This document shows positions 11,197 to 20,868 of a DNA stretch of 64,000 bases, piece after piece (the first letter of the stretch is position 1; every line of letters starts with the position of its first letter). The translations under genes were made by a program, and so were the position numbers. This DNA comes from Pseudomonas sp. LFM046 (GTDB lineage Bacteria > Pseudomonadota > Gammaproteobacteria > Pseudomonadales > Pseudomonadaceae). The notes under the pieces are model-generated. The model was not told where the DNA came from, searched no databases, and saw nothing but the letters and a program-made list of their open reading frames with translations. The stretch lies in the NCBI RefSeq assembly GCF_000949385.2, contig NZ_JYKO02000001.1, forward strand, positions 2,700,777 to 2,764,776. Reading direction: 5' to 3'.

Positions 11197-12549
11197 TCAA
11201 CGCACGGAACCGGATGCCACCGCGTTGCCGGTGAAGAATTTCTCCGACTTGGTCGGCACTACCTTGTAGCTCTCACCGTTAAGTCCCTGAACCATGCTGT
11301 AGGTGTTGGCCTGCAGGTTGTAGATGACTACCGGTTTCACCACCACTGCGGGGATGGCGGGTACAACGAACGGGAGGACCTGGGATACGCGCCACAGCTT
11401 GCCCTGTGCGTCATAGCCGTCGGCCAGCGCAATGGTCCAGCTGTCCTCGTCAATGTAGAAGCGGCGTTTCGGAACCGCGTGACGCTTGCCGGGCGCGACG
11501 GTGGCCTCAACCTCCCAGACCCGGTGCAGTTCCCAGCGCATCTTGTCGGACGCCAGCGTGTTCTTGGTGTAGACGTCGTCGCGCTTCTCGGCGTGGAACT
11601 TGTTGGTGTTGTAGGGGATATACATCTCCTTCTTGCCAATCAGCTTCCACTGGTAACGGTCCGGGTGGCCGATGAAGCCGTGCACTTCATCGAAGTAGTT
11701 GGCCCCCGAGGCCACGAAGTCCGGCGTGTCATAGCCCACGGTGGGGGCGCGGCGCACGCGACGCTGGCCCACCAGGTATTGCCAGGCCTCACGGGGCGTC
11801 CCCGGATCCACGCTGTCATGAGTCACGAGGGATTCACCGGCCTTGAACGGTGGTTCATTGGTGAGGAAGCGCAGCAAGACGTACTGGCCCGACCATTTAT
11901 CGAGCCCACCATCCTTGTAGTAGTAGGGGTACTGCCAGTTTTCGATGCCACGGCTGGCCATGGTGCGGGAGCCGTCCGCATTACCAATCATGTTGACGTA
12001 GCCCATCTCGATGGATGGCGCTTCGACGCGCAGGAGGAAGTTCCAAATCGCCTCGCTGCCATCCTTCGGGATTGGGAAAGGGATACCGCCATAGCAGCCT
12101 TCAACGGACAGGCCACCCTGGGTCAGCTTGCAGCGCGTGGCATTTGCGAAGGTGTTGTCGTACACCGATTGGGGGGCGGCAGCAGTGCGATGCGACGGAT
12201 AGACATCGAGAAAGAAGCTGTCCGGGTACTTCGCCAGCAATGCCTTGGTGCCCTCGTTGAGCTTGTCGCCATACTGAGCGGCGTTCTTGGCATCGATTCG
12301 GAACAGCGGCTTTTCGCCTGGGAAGGGGTCTACCGGGACGTCACCAAAACGTGCGCCGGAAACCTCTCCGGTGAGTCCGCCGGTCCAGGCAGGAATGGTG
12401 CCGTCGCTGTTGCCGGCCTTCTCTGCGCCCATTGGCGTCAGGTTGCCTTTCAGCGCGTTGGCTTCTTCTGGGGTGGCTGCGGCAGTGGCATGGTTGGCCA
12501 GGAGGGCAGCTGTGAGGGTCGCGGACAGAAACAGGGCATGCTTTTTCAT
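11197..12549 (-). CDS. DUF1329-family periplasmic protein
   Basis: 450 residues from MKKHALFLS. The signal peptide is residues 1-23 (cleavage after HATAA). The family similarity is clear: GNLTPMGAEKAGNSDGTIPA with WTGG following, the DPFPGEKPLFRI region, VGQRRVRRAPTVGYDTPDFV, and WELHRVWEVEAT with PKRRFYIDEDSW near the C-terminus. DUF1329 proteins have a LolA/LolB-like lipoprotein-sorting fold and occur with DUF1302 proteins. It is the second gene of the module, 25 bp after the DUF1302 stop. An upstream in-frame ATG (12567) is less likely because it adds residues before the signal peptide. Confidence 0.88.
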   Translation of the reverse strand: MKKHALFLSATLTAALLANHATAAATPEEANALKGNLTPMGAEKAGNSDGTIPAWTGGLTGEVSGARFGDVPVDPFPGEKPLFRIDAKNAAQYGDKLNEGTKALLAKYPDSFFLDVYPSHRTAAAPQSVYDNTFANATRCKLTQGGLSVEGCYGGIPFPIPKDGSEAIWNFLLRVEAPSIEMGYVNMIGNADGSRTMASRGIENWQYPYYYKDGGLDKWSGQYVLLRFLTNEPPFKAGESLVTHDSVDPGTPREAWQYLVGQRRVRRAPTVGYDTPDFVASGANYFDEVHGFIGHPDRYQWKLIGKKEMYIPYNTNKFHAEKRDDVYTKNTLASDKMRWELHRVWEVEATVAPGKRHAVPKRRFYIDEDSWTIALADGYDAQGKLWRVSQVLPFVVPAIPAVVVKPVVIYNLQANTYSMVQGLNGESYKVVPTKSEKFFTGNAVASGSVR

Positions 12550-12573
12550 ACTTGTTCTCCTAGGCATGACTGA

Positions 12574-14226
12574 TCAGAAGGTGCGCTGGATCGAGAACGC
12601 GATGAAATCGCGATCCTTGAGCGTCTGCTTGAAGGTGAATGCATTGGTGTTGTCGATGGTCGAGCCGCCCTCGCCAAAGAAGTTGGTGTAGCTGAGGGAG
12701 GCGTACCAGGCCTTCTGGTAGTCGGCCTTCAGGCCGATGGTGAAGTCACCGCCATGCTCGGGGCCGAAGGCTTGCGGGGTAACTGAAGAACGGCCATGCG
12801 GGTTGTAGCCCACGGTGATCGGCACCTGCATGTCCACTCCCGGGAAGACTTGGAAGTACTGCGGCTCGAAGGTAAAGCGCAGCGAATAGGCGTCGCGCGT
12901 GGTATTGGGATCGAGTTGGTCGCCGTTCTCCTTCACCTTCAGCCGGCGGTTGACGGCCAGCTCACCGACGAGGCTCGCGCCATCCCAAAGCGCCGAGCCA
13001 CCATAGATGTTGATCATCGACAGGTTGGCGTGCAGCGAGTCACCGATCGGGTAGGCGGGATTGTTGTTGTTGTCAGCATCCATGCCGGTGATGACCACGC
13101 CGCCGGTGGGCGCCAGCGGCGTGTCCACGCGCATCGACACCTCGCCGGCAACGTTGGCCTCACCGACCAGGGTGCTGAAGCTCGCGCCATAGACCTTCAC
13201 ATCTTCCGGATAGACGCTGACATAGGTGTCGTCCGCGCCGGGCACCAGGGCCGCCGGACGGAGGTAGAAGATGGGGGTCTTCTCGTGATAGCGCGCTGCA
13301 TAGAGGCCGAACTCCCAGTCCTCCAAGCTGAACTTCAGCTGGGCACCGAACTGACCAGAATCGCGGGCGCGGATGCTATGGTCGCGGAGCAGTCGACCGG
13401 TCGGGAAGAAGAAGCTTTCGGCGCCATCGCCAACGAAATCGCCGCCGCTGAAATAGCTGCCCGAAGCGGGCAGGCGCGTCTTGTTCCACTCGAACTGGTA
13501 GTAGGCGCCGACACTGACAGTATCGGTCAGCTGCCAGTTGCCGGAAAGCTGTTCGGTAGGCAGCAGGATTTCCTTGAACTGCGAACCGGGTACCGACTGC
13601 AGTTTCACCAAGTCTACCGTCGATTGAGCATTGGCTATGCCGTTGGCGCCGAAGAACAGACTTTCCCCGTAGATCTGGGTGAACTGGCCCAAGCGACCGG
13701 ACAGGCGCGTGGAACCGACGTCGGTTGCGCCGTAGACGAAAGCATCGAGCAGTTCCGCCTTGCGTCCGTGCAGCTTCTCGGTGCCGTCTGTGAAGTGATC
13801 ATGAGGCACGCTGACCGCGTTCGCACTACCTGGGGAATTGTTGTCGTTGTTCTCGTTGTAGACCGTGTCGTACCAGGCGGCACCGCTCAGGCGCGCGCCG
13901 ACATCGCCGTACTTGACGTCCAGTTCGGAAAGCAAGTCGAAGCGGTTCGAGATGAGGCCAGTGCTGAAGTTGCGGTCCCCATCATCCATGTTGGGATTGG
14001 CCACAGTACTGCCCGGTCCAGCAGAAACGCTGGCTTCTCGGCCGTGCAGGCGAAAGGCGTTGCTGTACTTAACGGTGTTGTCCCAGCTGGTAGAAAGGCC
14101 GTCGATACCAGTGTCGAACTGAAAGGCCAGGGAGTGGGCGGACATCAGTGCGATTGCGGCGCCGATGGCATTCAGTGCGAAAGCTGGTACCGCCGGCGAA
14201 ACCGGACGACGTTGCTGCTTGTTCAT
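12574..14226 (-). CDS. DUF1302-family outer-membrane protein
   Basis: 550 residues from MNKQQRRP, chosen for the AGAGGT ribosome site just upstream; another in-frame ATG exists at 14271. The signal peptide is about 1-35. The mature start FQFDTGIDGLSTSWDNTVKY and the amphipathic strands through to the C-terminal RDFIAFSIQRTF (terminal Phe) indicate a beta-barrel outer-membrane protein. The family occurs with DUF1329 and RND exporters in degraders of steroids, terpenoids and aromatics. It is the first gene of the module and likely forms the outer-membrane pore or binding component. Its own promoter presumably lies in 14227-14333, where no clear site was recognised. Confidence 0.87.
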   Translation of the reverse strand: MNKQQRRPVSPAVPAFALNAIGAAIALMSAHSLAFQFDTGIDGLSTSWDNTVKYSNAFRLHGREASVSAGPGSTVANPNMDDGDRNFSTGLISNRFDLLSELDVKYGDVGARLSGAAWYDTVYNENNDNNSPGSANAVSVPHDHFTDGTEKLHGRKAELLDAFVYGATDVGSTRLSGRLGQFTQIYGESLFFGANGIANAQSTVDLVKLQSVPGSQFKEILLPTEQLSGNWQLTDTVSVGAYYQFEWNKTRLPASGSYFSGGDFVGDGAESFFFPTGRLLRDHSIRARDSGQFGAQLKFSLEDWEFGLYAARYHEKTPIFYLRPAALVPGADDTYVSVYPEDVKVYGASFSTLVGEANVAGEVSMRVDTPLAPTGGVVITGMDADNNNNPAYPIGDSLHANLSMINIYGGSALWDGASLVGELAVNRRLKVKENGDQLDPNTTRDAYSLRFTFEPQYFQVFPGVDMQVPITVGYNPHGRSSVTPQAFGPEHGGDFTIGLKADYQKAWYASLSYTNFFGEGGSTIDNTNAFTFKQTLKDRDFIAFSIQRTF

Positions 14227-14333
14227 GGATACCTCTTTTGCATTTTTTGTTTTTGTTGCAAGTGGCTCCATCCGTAGATGCGGATGAGTTCGGGGTGAAG
14301 TGCGGTTCTCTCCTCGGATCGGGATCTAGGGAT

Positions 14334-14741
14334 CTATTCCAGGTTCAGCGCGGCTAGCCCGGCAGTGGCTATCAGCACGTCGAATTCGGATTTCACGCCG
14401 CTTGCGGCAATGCCTCCCAGGGCATAACTGCCCTGCAACACCGGTAGGCCGCCACCCATGGGAATCACATCCCTCAGGGAACTGGTTCCGAGCTCGCCGG
14501 CGGCCAGCATGTCGGCGAAGAAACGGGTCGGGCGGCGGGTGAGTGCGGCACTACGCGCCTTGTCGATTGCGATTTGTGCAGAAGACGGTGTGGCCCCCGG
14601 GAGGCGGCGAAAGGCGAGAAGGTGTCCACCTTCGTCTACGACGGCTATTGAAACCCCCCAGCCGTTCTCCTGGGCCTCTTTGGTCGCGGCAGTAAGCATC
14701 TGGTCGATGTCATTTGCATCGAGTACTGGGCGGTGCTGCAT
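14334..14741 (-). CDS. GlcG/HbpS-family (DUF336) protein
   Basis: 135 residues from MQHRPVL, with AGGAGA upstream. Family features are ENGWGVSIAVVDEGGHLLAF, a helix with the AQIAIDKARSAALTRRPT pattern, and SLRDVIPMGGGLPV with ALGGIAASG near the end. These small proteins bind haem or ligands and accompany oxidative catabolic genes; the biochemical role here is unknown. Two TTTGTGCRCAAA palindromes sit in its upstream region, so it likely belongs to the GntR regulon. Confidence 0.85.
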   Translation of the reverse strand: MQHRPVLDANDIDQMLTAATKEAQENGWGVSIAVVDEGGHLLAFRRLPGATPSSAQIAIDKARSAALTRRPTRFFADMLAAGELGTSSLRDVIPMGGGLPVLQGSYALGGIAASGVKSEFDVLIATAGLAALNLE

Positions 14742-14762
14742 GGGCTGTCTCCTGATTTTATT

Positions 14763-14811
14763 TTTGTGCGCAAACATATTTATTTGCACCAAGACACGCT
14801 TTGTGCACAAA
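14763..14811. promoter_or_regulatory. Tandem operator-like palindromes between glcG-like and chemoreceptor genes
   Basis: Two palindromes, TTTGTGCGCAAA (14763-14774) and TTTGTGCACAAA (14800-14811), lie 37 bp apart upstream of the GlcG-like gene and about 100 bp before the divergent chemoreceptor. The second is a perfect 12-bp palindrome also found at 22336-22347. The form fits an FCD-type GntR dimer site; the regulator gene at 16933 carries variants of the motif in its own promoter. Confidence 0.65.
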
Positions 14812-14911
14812 AATAGGATCCCTGCAGACTCAAAGTCAAGAAAAATAATGCTGCCCCGACGTCCCTCGCAGGGGGCCATTCGATCAGTCGAGGTCGGGCG
14901 ATGGGGAAGCC

Positions 14912-16852
14912 ATGGATTACGGGAATAACAACAAGATGAAATTCGTGTCCGAGGCGCTGGCGCGCCTTTCCATCGGGAAACTTCTGGCCATGGGCTTTAG
15001 CCTGCTTGGCGGGCTCTCTGCCTTTTTGGCTGTGGTGGCTGTGGCCAGCCTGCAAGCGGTGTTCAACGGCGAATCACACCTGCAGGTCATCGCCGACGTG
15101 CATGCCGGAATTCTCGGTGCGCGCAGCTTGGAAAAAAGCTACAGGCTGGATGGCGTGGCGACGGCTCGTGAAGAGGTGCATCGAATCGTCAACGGAATTC
15201 CGGCGCAACTCACCGCATTGGGCGAGGTGATGGAACCCCTGATCCAGTCTTGCGAGCGGTATCTCAATCAGTTCGAGCGTCTGGCAGATGCCCATGACCA
15301 GGTCGCCCGAACGAAGGCGGTCATGGCTCGTGAGGCAGATTCGGCGCGCATCGGATTTGAGGGCGTCGAGCAGGATCTGATCGAGTCGGCCATGGTTGAC
15401 GGTCCGGAAGGACGCGCTTCATTGATGTTGCTGGACGGAGCGACGTCGCTGATGCGCAAATTGATGGTGTTGCGCAACGCCGAATGGGAATACGACCGCA
15501 ACTCCGACCAAGGTCGCTATGACCAATGGGTTTTGCTCATGAGCGATATGCGTTCATCCACCCAGGCTTTGGCGGCAGGCGCCGCGGATCGACAACGCGA
15601 GGTGCTTGAGAGCGCCTCGCGCTCACTTGAAACCTATCGCTCGGCCTTCGAAGAGTATCGGTCCAGCACGCTGATAAGCCACGAGGCTGAGTTGGAAATG
15701 GATCGGATCGCGGGGGAGATGATGGATATGGCCACCCGTGCCCGGCAATCCGTGAATGACCGCCAGAGAGTACTTAATCGAGACGTCTACATCTCGCTCG
15801 TGGCGATGGCCGCCTTGACCCTGTTGCTGGGGGCGGGGGCAGCACTGCTGATCAGGCGGCAGATCATCCACCCCCTTCGCTATACCGCAGAAGTTGTGAA
15901 CCAGATCGCTGGCGGACAATTAAATCGACCGATCCATGTAGGGCGTACGGACGAGTTGGGACGCGTCCTGGAGGCGATGGAGCGGATGAAAGATAGCCTG
16001 CACACCATTGTCAGCCGAATCGAACTGGGTAGCGCTCAACTGGAGGGGGCGGCGGGCTCTTTGGCGCTGGTGACTGAGGACTTGGCGTCGGGCGCGGTGG
16101 CGCAATCACATGAGACCGACCTCGTGGTGGTGGCAATGCTCAGGATGAGCGAATCACTGGGAGAGGTTGCAGTCCGGACAGAGCAAGCTTCGGGATCGGC
16201 CAGTTCGGCCCGTCGGGAGGCAGTCGAGGGAAGTGAGAGTGCGGCAGCCGTACTGCGGCAGGTCGATCTCTTGGATGAACAGATTCAGGAAGTCAGCCAT
16301 GGCATGGCTGTGTTGGATGTGCAAAGCGAACGTATTGGTCGCGTTCTGGAGGTCATTCGGGGGCTGGCTGAGCAGACGAACCTGCTCGCGCTGAATGCTG
16401 CAATCGAAGCGGCAAGGGCGGGGGAGATGGGGCGAGGCTTCTCGGTAGTAGCGGACGAGGTACGGAACCTTGCTAATCGGACCCAGGACTCGGCAGGCGA
16501 GATTGCCGGCATGATTGAAGCATTGCAGCGGGAGAGCAAGGAGGGACTACGAAGAGTAGCCCGTGCGCAGCAAGATTCGGCCTGTGCCCGAGAGCATTCA
16601 TCCAGAGCAAGCGCGGCACTTGCGCGAGTCAGTGAAGACGTTGCGAATATTCATGCGATGAACCTGCAAGTCGCTGCCGAGACCGAAATTCAAAGCCGTA
16701 TGTCGGGCGATGTCAGCCAGAGCATGGTCCGTGTTCGCGAGGCTGCCGAGCAAGGCAAGGAGCGAGGAGACCGGCTCCTGCGGGCGTCGCGGGAGCTTGC
16801 CCAGCTGGCGGAGCAACTGAGGGTGGTTCTGAAGCACTTCACCCTTTCGTAA
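14912..16852 (+). CDS. Methyl-accepting chemotaxis protein with large periplasmic sensor
   Basis: 646 residues. TM1 is about residues 30-52 ([20 protein letters not shown]). The roughly 230-residue helical periplasmic domain (53-290) is of the length of HBM/four-helix-bundle sensors. TM2 is about 293-312 ([20 protein letters not shown]), then HAMP, then the signalling hairpin tip [18 protein letters not shown]. It would sense a small molecule and signal to CheA. Its place between the GlcG-like and GntR genes, beside the shared palindromes, suggests chemotaxis towards the substrate of the neighbouring catabolic pathway. The start at 14912 could instead be the internal ATG at 14936. Confidence 0.9.
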   Translation: MDYGNNNKMKFVSEALARLSIGKLLAMGFSLLGGLSAFLAVVAVASLQAVFNGESHLQVIADVHAGILGARSLEKSYRLDGVATAREEVHRIVNGIPAQLTALGEVMEPLIQSCERYLNQFERLADAHDQVARTKAVMAREADSARIGFEGVEQDLIESAMVDGPEGRASLMLLDGATSLMRKLMVLRNAEWEYDRNSDQGRYDQWVLLMSDMRSSTQALAAGAADRQREVLESASRSLETYRSAFEEYRSSTLISHEAELEMDRIAGEMMDMATRARQSVNDRQRVLNRDVYISLVAMAALTLLLGAGAALLIRRQIIHPLRYTAEVVNQIAGGQLNRPIHVGRTDELGRVLEAMERMKDSLHTIVSRIELGSAQLEGAAGSLALVTEDLASGAVAQSHETDLVVVAMLRMSESLGEVAVRTEQASGSASSARREAVEGSESAAAVLRQVDLLDEQIQEVSHGMAVLDVQSERIGRVLEVIRGLAEQTNLLALNAAIEAARAGEMGRGFSVVADEVRNLANRTQDSAGEIAGMIEALQRESKEGLRRVARAQQDSACAREHSSRASAALARVSEDVANIHAMNLQVAAETEIQSRMSGDVSQSMVRVREAAEQGKERGDRLLRASRELAQLAEQLRVVLKHFTLS

Positions 16853-16867
16853 AGCGCGGCGCTTGAA

Positions 16868-16911
16868 ATTGCACAATTCTATCTTTGTGCATAAAATTGC
16901 TTGTCGTGCAA
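16868..16911 (+). promoter_or_regulatory. Operator-like repeats upstream of the GntR gene
   Basis: Three related elements lie about 16-17 bp apart just before the regulator gene: ATTGCACAAT (16868-16877), TTTGTGCATAAA (16884-16895) and TTGTCGTGCAA (16901-16911). They are degenerate forms of the TTTGTGCACAAA palindrome, which suggests negative autoregulation. Confidence 0.55.
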
Positions 16912-16932
16912 CTTTTATGGACTTGTCATCTT

Positions 16933-17619
16933 ATGCAAACCACACAAAGTAGCCCCCTGATCGAGGTGGCGCTGCAGCAGATGAAGCGTTCAATCATCTG
17001 CTGCGAGATTGCGCCTGGTGAAAAACTCAAGGTTGCAGAGCTTTCCAAGGCCTATGGCCTCAGCAGCTCCCCAATTCGCGAGGCGCTCAATCGTTTGGCG
17101 CAAGAGGGAATTGTGGATGCCAGCGAGAACAAGGGCTTTCGCGTGGCGGGCTTGTCGGTTGACGATTTCGAGCAGATAACTCGACTGCGCTGCCTGCTGG
17201 AGGGAGAGGCCCTCGCAGACTCGATCCGCTGTGGTGATGATGCGTGGGAGGCCGATGTATTGGGCGCCTTCCACCGTCTGGGGGTGGTCGAGAAGAAGCT
17301 TGGCAGTATTGGTGTTGCACTGGACGACGATTGGTCGGCCCGCCACAAGGCGTTCCACTTTGCACTGATGTCGGCATGCCCGTCGCCCCTTATGCTGGGA
17401 ATCATTGATTCGCTGTTCGATCGAGCGGAGCGTTATCGCCGCTTCTGCGCCCTTCGTCGCAAGGTGGAGCGGAGAAAGGGAGACGAGCACAAACGTCTGA
17501 TGGAAGCCGTGCTGGCTCGGGACTCGGCAAAAGCTGTTGCAATGCTCCAGGCTCACATCAACCATACGCTTGCACGCGTATCTGATGTACTGCTTGACCA
17601 GCATTCAACCTTGCAATAA
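16933..17619 (+). CDS. GntR-family regulator, FadR/FCD subfamily
   Basis: 228 residues from ATG 16933 (MQTTQSSPLIEVAL); an earlier in-frame ATG (16885) would run through the operator region. The N-terminal winged helix (about 10-75) contains LKVAELSKAYGLSSSPIREA. The C-terminal FCD domain (about 90-215) has DDWSARHKAFHFALMSAC and DEHKRLMEAVLARD with His/Asp positions typical of metal- or carboxylate-binding FCD proteins. These usually repress catabolic operons and are released by a carboxylate intermediate. The shared palindromes at 14763, 14800, 16884 and 22336 are its likely targets. Confidence 0.9.
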   Translation: MQTTQSSPLIEVALQQMKRSIICCEIAPGEKLKVAELSKAYGLSSSPIREALNRLAQEGIVDASENKGFRVAGLSVDDFEQITRLRCLLEGEALADSIRCGDDAWEADVLGAFHRLGVVEKKLGSIGVALDDDWSARHKAFHFALMSACPSPLMLGIIDSLFDRAERYRRFCALRRKVERRKGDEHKRLMEAVLARDSAKAVAMLQAHINHTLARVSDVLLDQHSTLQ

Positions 17620-17621
17620 CG

Positions 17622-17648
17622 CCTATGCACCCGGATAGGGTGCATAGG
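17622..17648 (+). terminator. Perfect stem-loop after the GntR gene
   Basis: An 11-bp perfect stem CCTATGCACCC/GGGTGCATAGG with a 5-nt loop begins 3 bp after the GntR stop. No T-run follows, so it may be a weak or Rho-assisted terminator or an mRNA 3'-end stabiliser. Confidence 0.5.
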
Positions 17649-17740
17649 ACTTCTACGGAATGAAACACTTAGGAGTGGACGCGCTCTCCTTGTGAGTGAA
17701 CGCGTCAGGATTGCTGTGGCGAGCAACCCTTGAATAAAAC

Positions 17741-17771
17741 GCGCAGCCCCGAAACCTCATTGGGGCTGCGC
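17741..17771 (-). terminator. Terminator of the meta-cleavage operon
   Basis: A 10-bp perfect stem GCGCAGCCCC/GGGGCTGCGC (17741-17750 and 17762-17771), followed on the minus strand by GTTTTATT. It lies directly after the stop of the flavin monooxygenase gene, the last of the four-gene operon. Confidence 0.82.
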
Positions 17772-17776
17772 AACGC

Positions 17777-19351
17777 TCAACCTTCCAGTCTGCTCAGGCA
17801 ACGATCCAGCATTGCAATTGCCTCTCTCAGGGATTGGGCGCCTCCGAACACATAGTGGTCAGGGCGAACCAACAGGACCTTGCAGTTTTTCTGCGTCATC
17901 CAGCTCCCCAGGACATCGTCGAGTTCACGGTACTGGTTTACTTCCTGCGGATCGTCGCTGGTGAGGCGAACCAGCGCCATGGAAAGACCTCGCTTCTTCA
18001 GGATCTGCTCAGTGAGCGAGATCAGTTCTTCCGTCTGCTCGAACGACTCGGCAACGACCAGGCGGAATTGCTGCCCTGTGAAGCGATCCAGGAGGTTTTC
18101 CTCACCGAAGCAGTTGATGACCCTGGGTTGCGGGAAGAGCTCACCAGCGGGTGCCTGGTGATCGATAAATCCGCTAGTAAGACCCGGAATCAGGGCCTGA
18201 CGAATGGTGCCACCCGGATTGGCGCGCATCTCCGCCAGGAGGCGTTCATCGCGTAAGAGGGCCCTCTGTGCATTGCGCTCACAAATGGTTTGGCCGAACT
18301 CCTTGGCGACCTCGGTGGTGCGCCGCACATGCGGAATGCGCTCTTCTTGATACGAGTCGAGCAACCTCGGCGACGCCTGGCCGCGGCGAACCAGGGCGAG
18401 CTTCCAGATCAGGTTCATCGCATCGCGAATGCCCTGACACATGCCTTGAGCCAGGAAGGGTGGCGTCATGTGGGCAGCGTCGCCCATGAACAGTAAATTG
18501 CCAACGCGCCAGCGTTCGAGAATCAACGCGTGGAACCGGTAGGTCGAGGCGCGCCAGATGTCGTAATCCTCAGCTGGTAGCCAGCGCGAGATGAGCTGCT
18601 GTATGGAGTCGGTGCGAACGATGTCGGACGGCAGTTCACCAGGATTGATCATGAACTCCCAGCGGCGATGTCGCCCTGGTCCCACAACGAAGGTGCAGGG
18701 ACGCTCGGTATCGCAGTACTGAACGTTGGTTTCGGGAAGGGCGGCTCCGGCTCCGTCTTTGAGTAGCACGTCCACTACCAGCCAGGGTTCATCGAACTCC
18801 AGATCCTCCATTTGAAGCTGCAGGCGAGTTCGAATCGGGCTGGTGCCGCCGTCACAGGCCAGCACATAGGCGCTAGTGAGGTCCTGGGTGGTACCGTCTT
18901 TGCGGACGATCCGAACCGTGCAAACGCCGTTCTCTTCCGAAACTTCCTGTACTTCAGTCCCCAGCCAGACATCCACGTTGCTGAAGAACTGGATGTTCTC
19001 GCGCAACGCGCGTTCGAGCGGCGGCTGAGAGAAGACGTAGTTCGGTGCCCAGCCCAGAGTGAACGGTGCCTTGGCGGCATCGATGCGCTTGATCAGTTGG
19101 CCCTGGCCATTGATGTAGTGCGAGGCGCGGTAGGGCATGACGTGGGATTCGATGGCATCGGCCAAGCCAATGTTGTCGAACGTCCGCATGACCTCTTGGT
19201 CGAGCCCCATCGCCCTGGGGTTTTGGTAAATGGTGTCACTTTTGTCCAGCACGAGGGTTTTCAGGCCCCACTGGCCGGCGAGGTTGGCAGTAGTTGCGCC
19301 GACGGGGCCCATGCCCACGATGATCAGGTCGTAATTCATAGTGGTTACCAT
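17777..19351 (-). CDS. FAD-dependent aromatic hydroxylase (MhpA/PheA-like class A monooxygenase)
   Basis: 524 residues from MVTTMNYD (ATG 19339 is the alternative; neither has a strong ribosome site). FAD-binding motifs are visible: GMGPVG (13-18) in DLIIVGMGPVGATTA, the DG motif in VLACDGGTSPIRTRL, and the GD motif in FMGDAAHMTPPFLAQGM (around 288-300). A C-terminal thioredoxin-like part completes the 3-(3-hydroxyphenyl)propionate hydroxylase architecture. It would ortho-hydroxylate a phenolic acid with NAD(P)H and O2 to a catechol for the dioxygenase encoded two genes upstream. The substrate is not deducible. It is the last gene of the operon FAH-VOC-ALDH-hydroxylase. Confidence 0.88.
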   Translation of the reverse strand: MVTTMNYDLIIVGMGPVGATTANLAGQWGLKTLVLDKSDTIYQNPRAMGLDQEVMRTFDNIGLADAIESHVMPYRASHYINGQGQLIKRIDAAKAPFTLGWAPNYVFSQPPLERALRENIQFFSNVDVWLGTEVQEVSEENGVCTVRIVRKDGTTQDLTSAYVLACDGGTSPIRTRLQLQMEDLEFDEPWLVVDVLLKDGAGAALPETNVQYCDTERPCTFVVGPGRHRRWEFMINPGELPSDIVRTDSIQQLISRWLPAEDYDIWRASTYRFHALILERWRVGNLLFMGDAAHMTPPFLAQGMCQGIRDAMNLIWKLALVRRGQASPRLLDSYQEERIPHVRRTTEVAKEFGQTICERNAQRALLRDERLLAEMRANPGGTIRQALIPGLTSGFIDHQAPAGELFPQPRVINCFGEENLLDRFTGQQFRLVVAESFEQTEELISLTEQILKKRGLSMALVRLTSDDPQEVNQYRELDDVLGSWMTQKNCKVLLVRPDHYVFGGAQSLREAIAMLDRCLSRLEG

Positions 19352-19383
19352 CTTGTTGTTGTCGTTGAGGCCGAGCGCTGTGC

Positions 19384-20814
19384 TCAGGCTTGGGTGTATG
19401 CGGTCTTCACTGTTGTGAAGAACTCCATGGCCTGATGGCCCTGCTCTCGCGGGCCGTAGCTGGAGGCTTTGGTGCCGCCGAAAGGCACGTGGTAGTCCAC
19501 GCCCGCCGTCGGTGTGTTCACCATCACCATGCCGCTCTGCACATATCGCTTGAAGTGCGTGGCGTGTTTCAGCGAGCGCGTACAAATTCCGGCGGACAGC
19601 CCAAATTGTGTGCCGTTGGCGATGTCCAGGGCGTGTTCGTAGTTGTCGGCAGGAATGACGCAGGCGACCGGACCGAAGATTTCCTCCTGCGCAATACGCA
19701 TGTTCGCGTCCGCGTCGACGAAGAGTGCGGGACTCATGTAGTAGCCCTCCGTCTGTCGGCTCAACGGTTGCCCTCCATAAACGAGTCGAGCGCCCTCAGC
19801 CCGGCCGATGTCCACATAGTCGAGGTTCTGACGGAGCTGTGCGGCTTCCGCAACCGGACCGATGTGGGTGTCATCGTGCAGCGCATGGCCAACCCGGAGT
19901 TCGTCCAGGCGAACCTCAACGGCCTCGATGAAGCGCTGATAGATGCCTTTCTCCACGACGAAACGGGACGAGGCCGTGCAACGCTGTCCGGTCGAAAAGT
20001 AGGCACCTTGCACCGCACACTCCACGGCCTGATCAAGGTCAGCGTCATCCAGTACCACCAGTGGATTCTTGCCTCCCATCTCCAACTGCAGGCGAGCCAA
20101 CCGGTTGCCGGCGACGTGCATCAGCTGGCGACCAGTGGAAGTGGACCCTGTGAAGCTGATTGCTCGCACGTCAGCAGATTCAGCCAATGCCTGCCCAACG
20201 ACACTGCCGCGCCCCATCACGAGATTGAAGGTACCGGCCGGCAGGCCGGCCCGACTGATGATCTCGGCAAGTGCCCAGGCGCTGCCCGGAACCAGGTCCG
20301 CCGGCTTGAACACCACGCTGTTTCCGTAGGCCAGGGCAGGGGCGATCTTCCAGGCCGGAATCGCGATGGGGAAGTTCCAAGGTGTGATGATACCTACCAC
20401 GCCAACCGGTTGGCGTAGGATGTCGACTTCAATGCCGGGCCGGACCGAGTCCAGGTGTTCGCCGGTCATTCTCAGGGCTTCGCCAGCGAAGAACTTGAAG
20501 ATGTGGCCTGCGCGGCTGACTTCCGCGACAGCCTCAGGCAGCACCTTTCCTTCTTCGCTCGCCAGTAATCGCCCGAGTTCCTCCCGGCGGACCAGAATTT
20601 CTGTGCCTATCTGATCAAGCGCTTCGGCGCGTCGTTGCGGACCGTACGCCGCCCAGAGCGGTTGAGCATACGCAGCAGCCTGGATGGCCTGCTGTGTCTG
20701 CTGCGAATCCGCTTGTGCGTAGAGTCCGACCAGATTGGAGAGGTCTGAAGGGTTCCGGTTCTCGCGAACGCCAGGCCCCTCGCACCAGACTCCTTCGATG
20801 TAGTTCTTGTGCAT
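19384..20814 (-). CDS. NAD(P)-dependent aldehyde dehydrogenase
   Basis: 476 residues from ATG 20814 (an in-frame TTG lies 6 bp upstream). ALDH superfamily: GVVGIITPWNFPIAIPAWK cofactor region, SFTGSTSTGRQ, catalytic Glu near 244 in LEMGGKNPL and catalytic Cys near 278 in STGQRCTASS. It oxidises an aldehyde to the acid, by context a semialdehyde from ring cleavage or from side-chain oxidation before cleavage. It lies 54 bp from the VOC gene and 32 bp from the hydroxylase gene. Confidence 0.92.
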   Translation of the reverse strand: MHKNYIEGVWCEGPGVRENRNPSDLSNLVGLYAQADSQQTQQAIQAAAYAQPLWAAYGPQRRAEALDQIGTEILVRREELGRLLASEEGKVLPEAVAEVSRAGHIFKFFAGEALRMTGEHLDSVRPGIEVDILRQPVGVVGIITPWNFPIAIPAWKIAPALAYGNSVVFKPADLVPGSAWALAEIISRAGLPAGTFNLVMGRGSVVGQALAESADVRAISFTGSTSTGRQLMHVAGNRLARLQLEMGGKNPLVVLDDADLDQAVECAVQGAYFSTGQRCTASSRFVVEKGIYQRFIEAVEVRLDELRVGHALHDDTHIGPVAEAAQLRQNLDYVDIGRAEGARLVYGGQPLSRQTEGYYMSPALFVDADANMRIAQEEIFGPVACVIPADNYEHALDIANGTQFGLSAGICTRSLKHATHFKRYVQSGMVMVNTPTAGVDYHVPFGGTKASSYGPREQGHQAMEFFTTVKTAYTQA

Positions 20815-20868
20815 AGCCAAATTTCTACCCGCAGAGGTGCGCGGCCCGTACGGACCGCGCGGGGTGGG

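Noticed and set aside
12796-14277. 493-codon plus-strand open frame opposite the DUF1302 gene
   Set aside because: It is the mirror frame of a high-GC gene; the product is low-complexity and matches no family, while the minus-strand frame has a signal peptide and barrel features.
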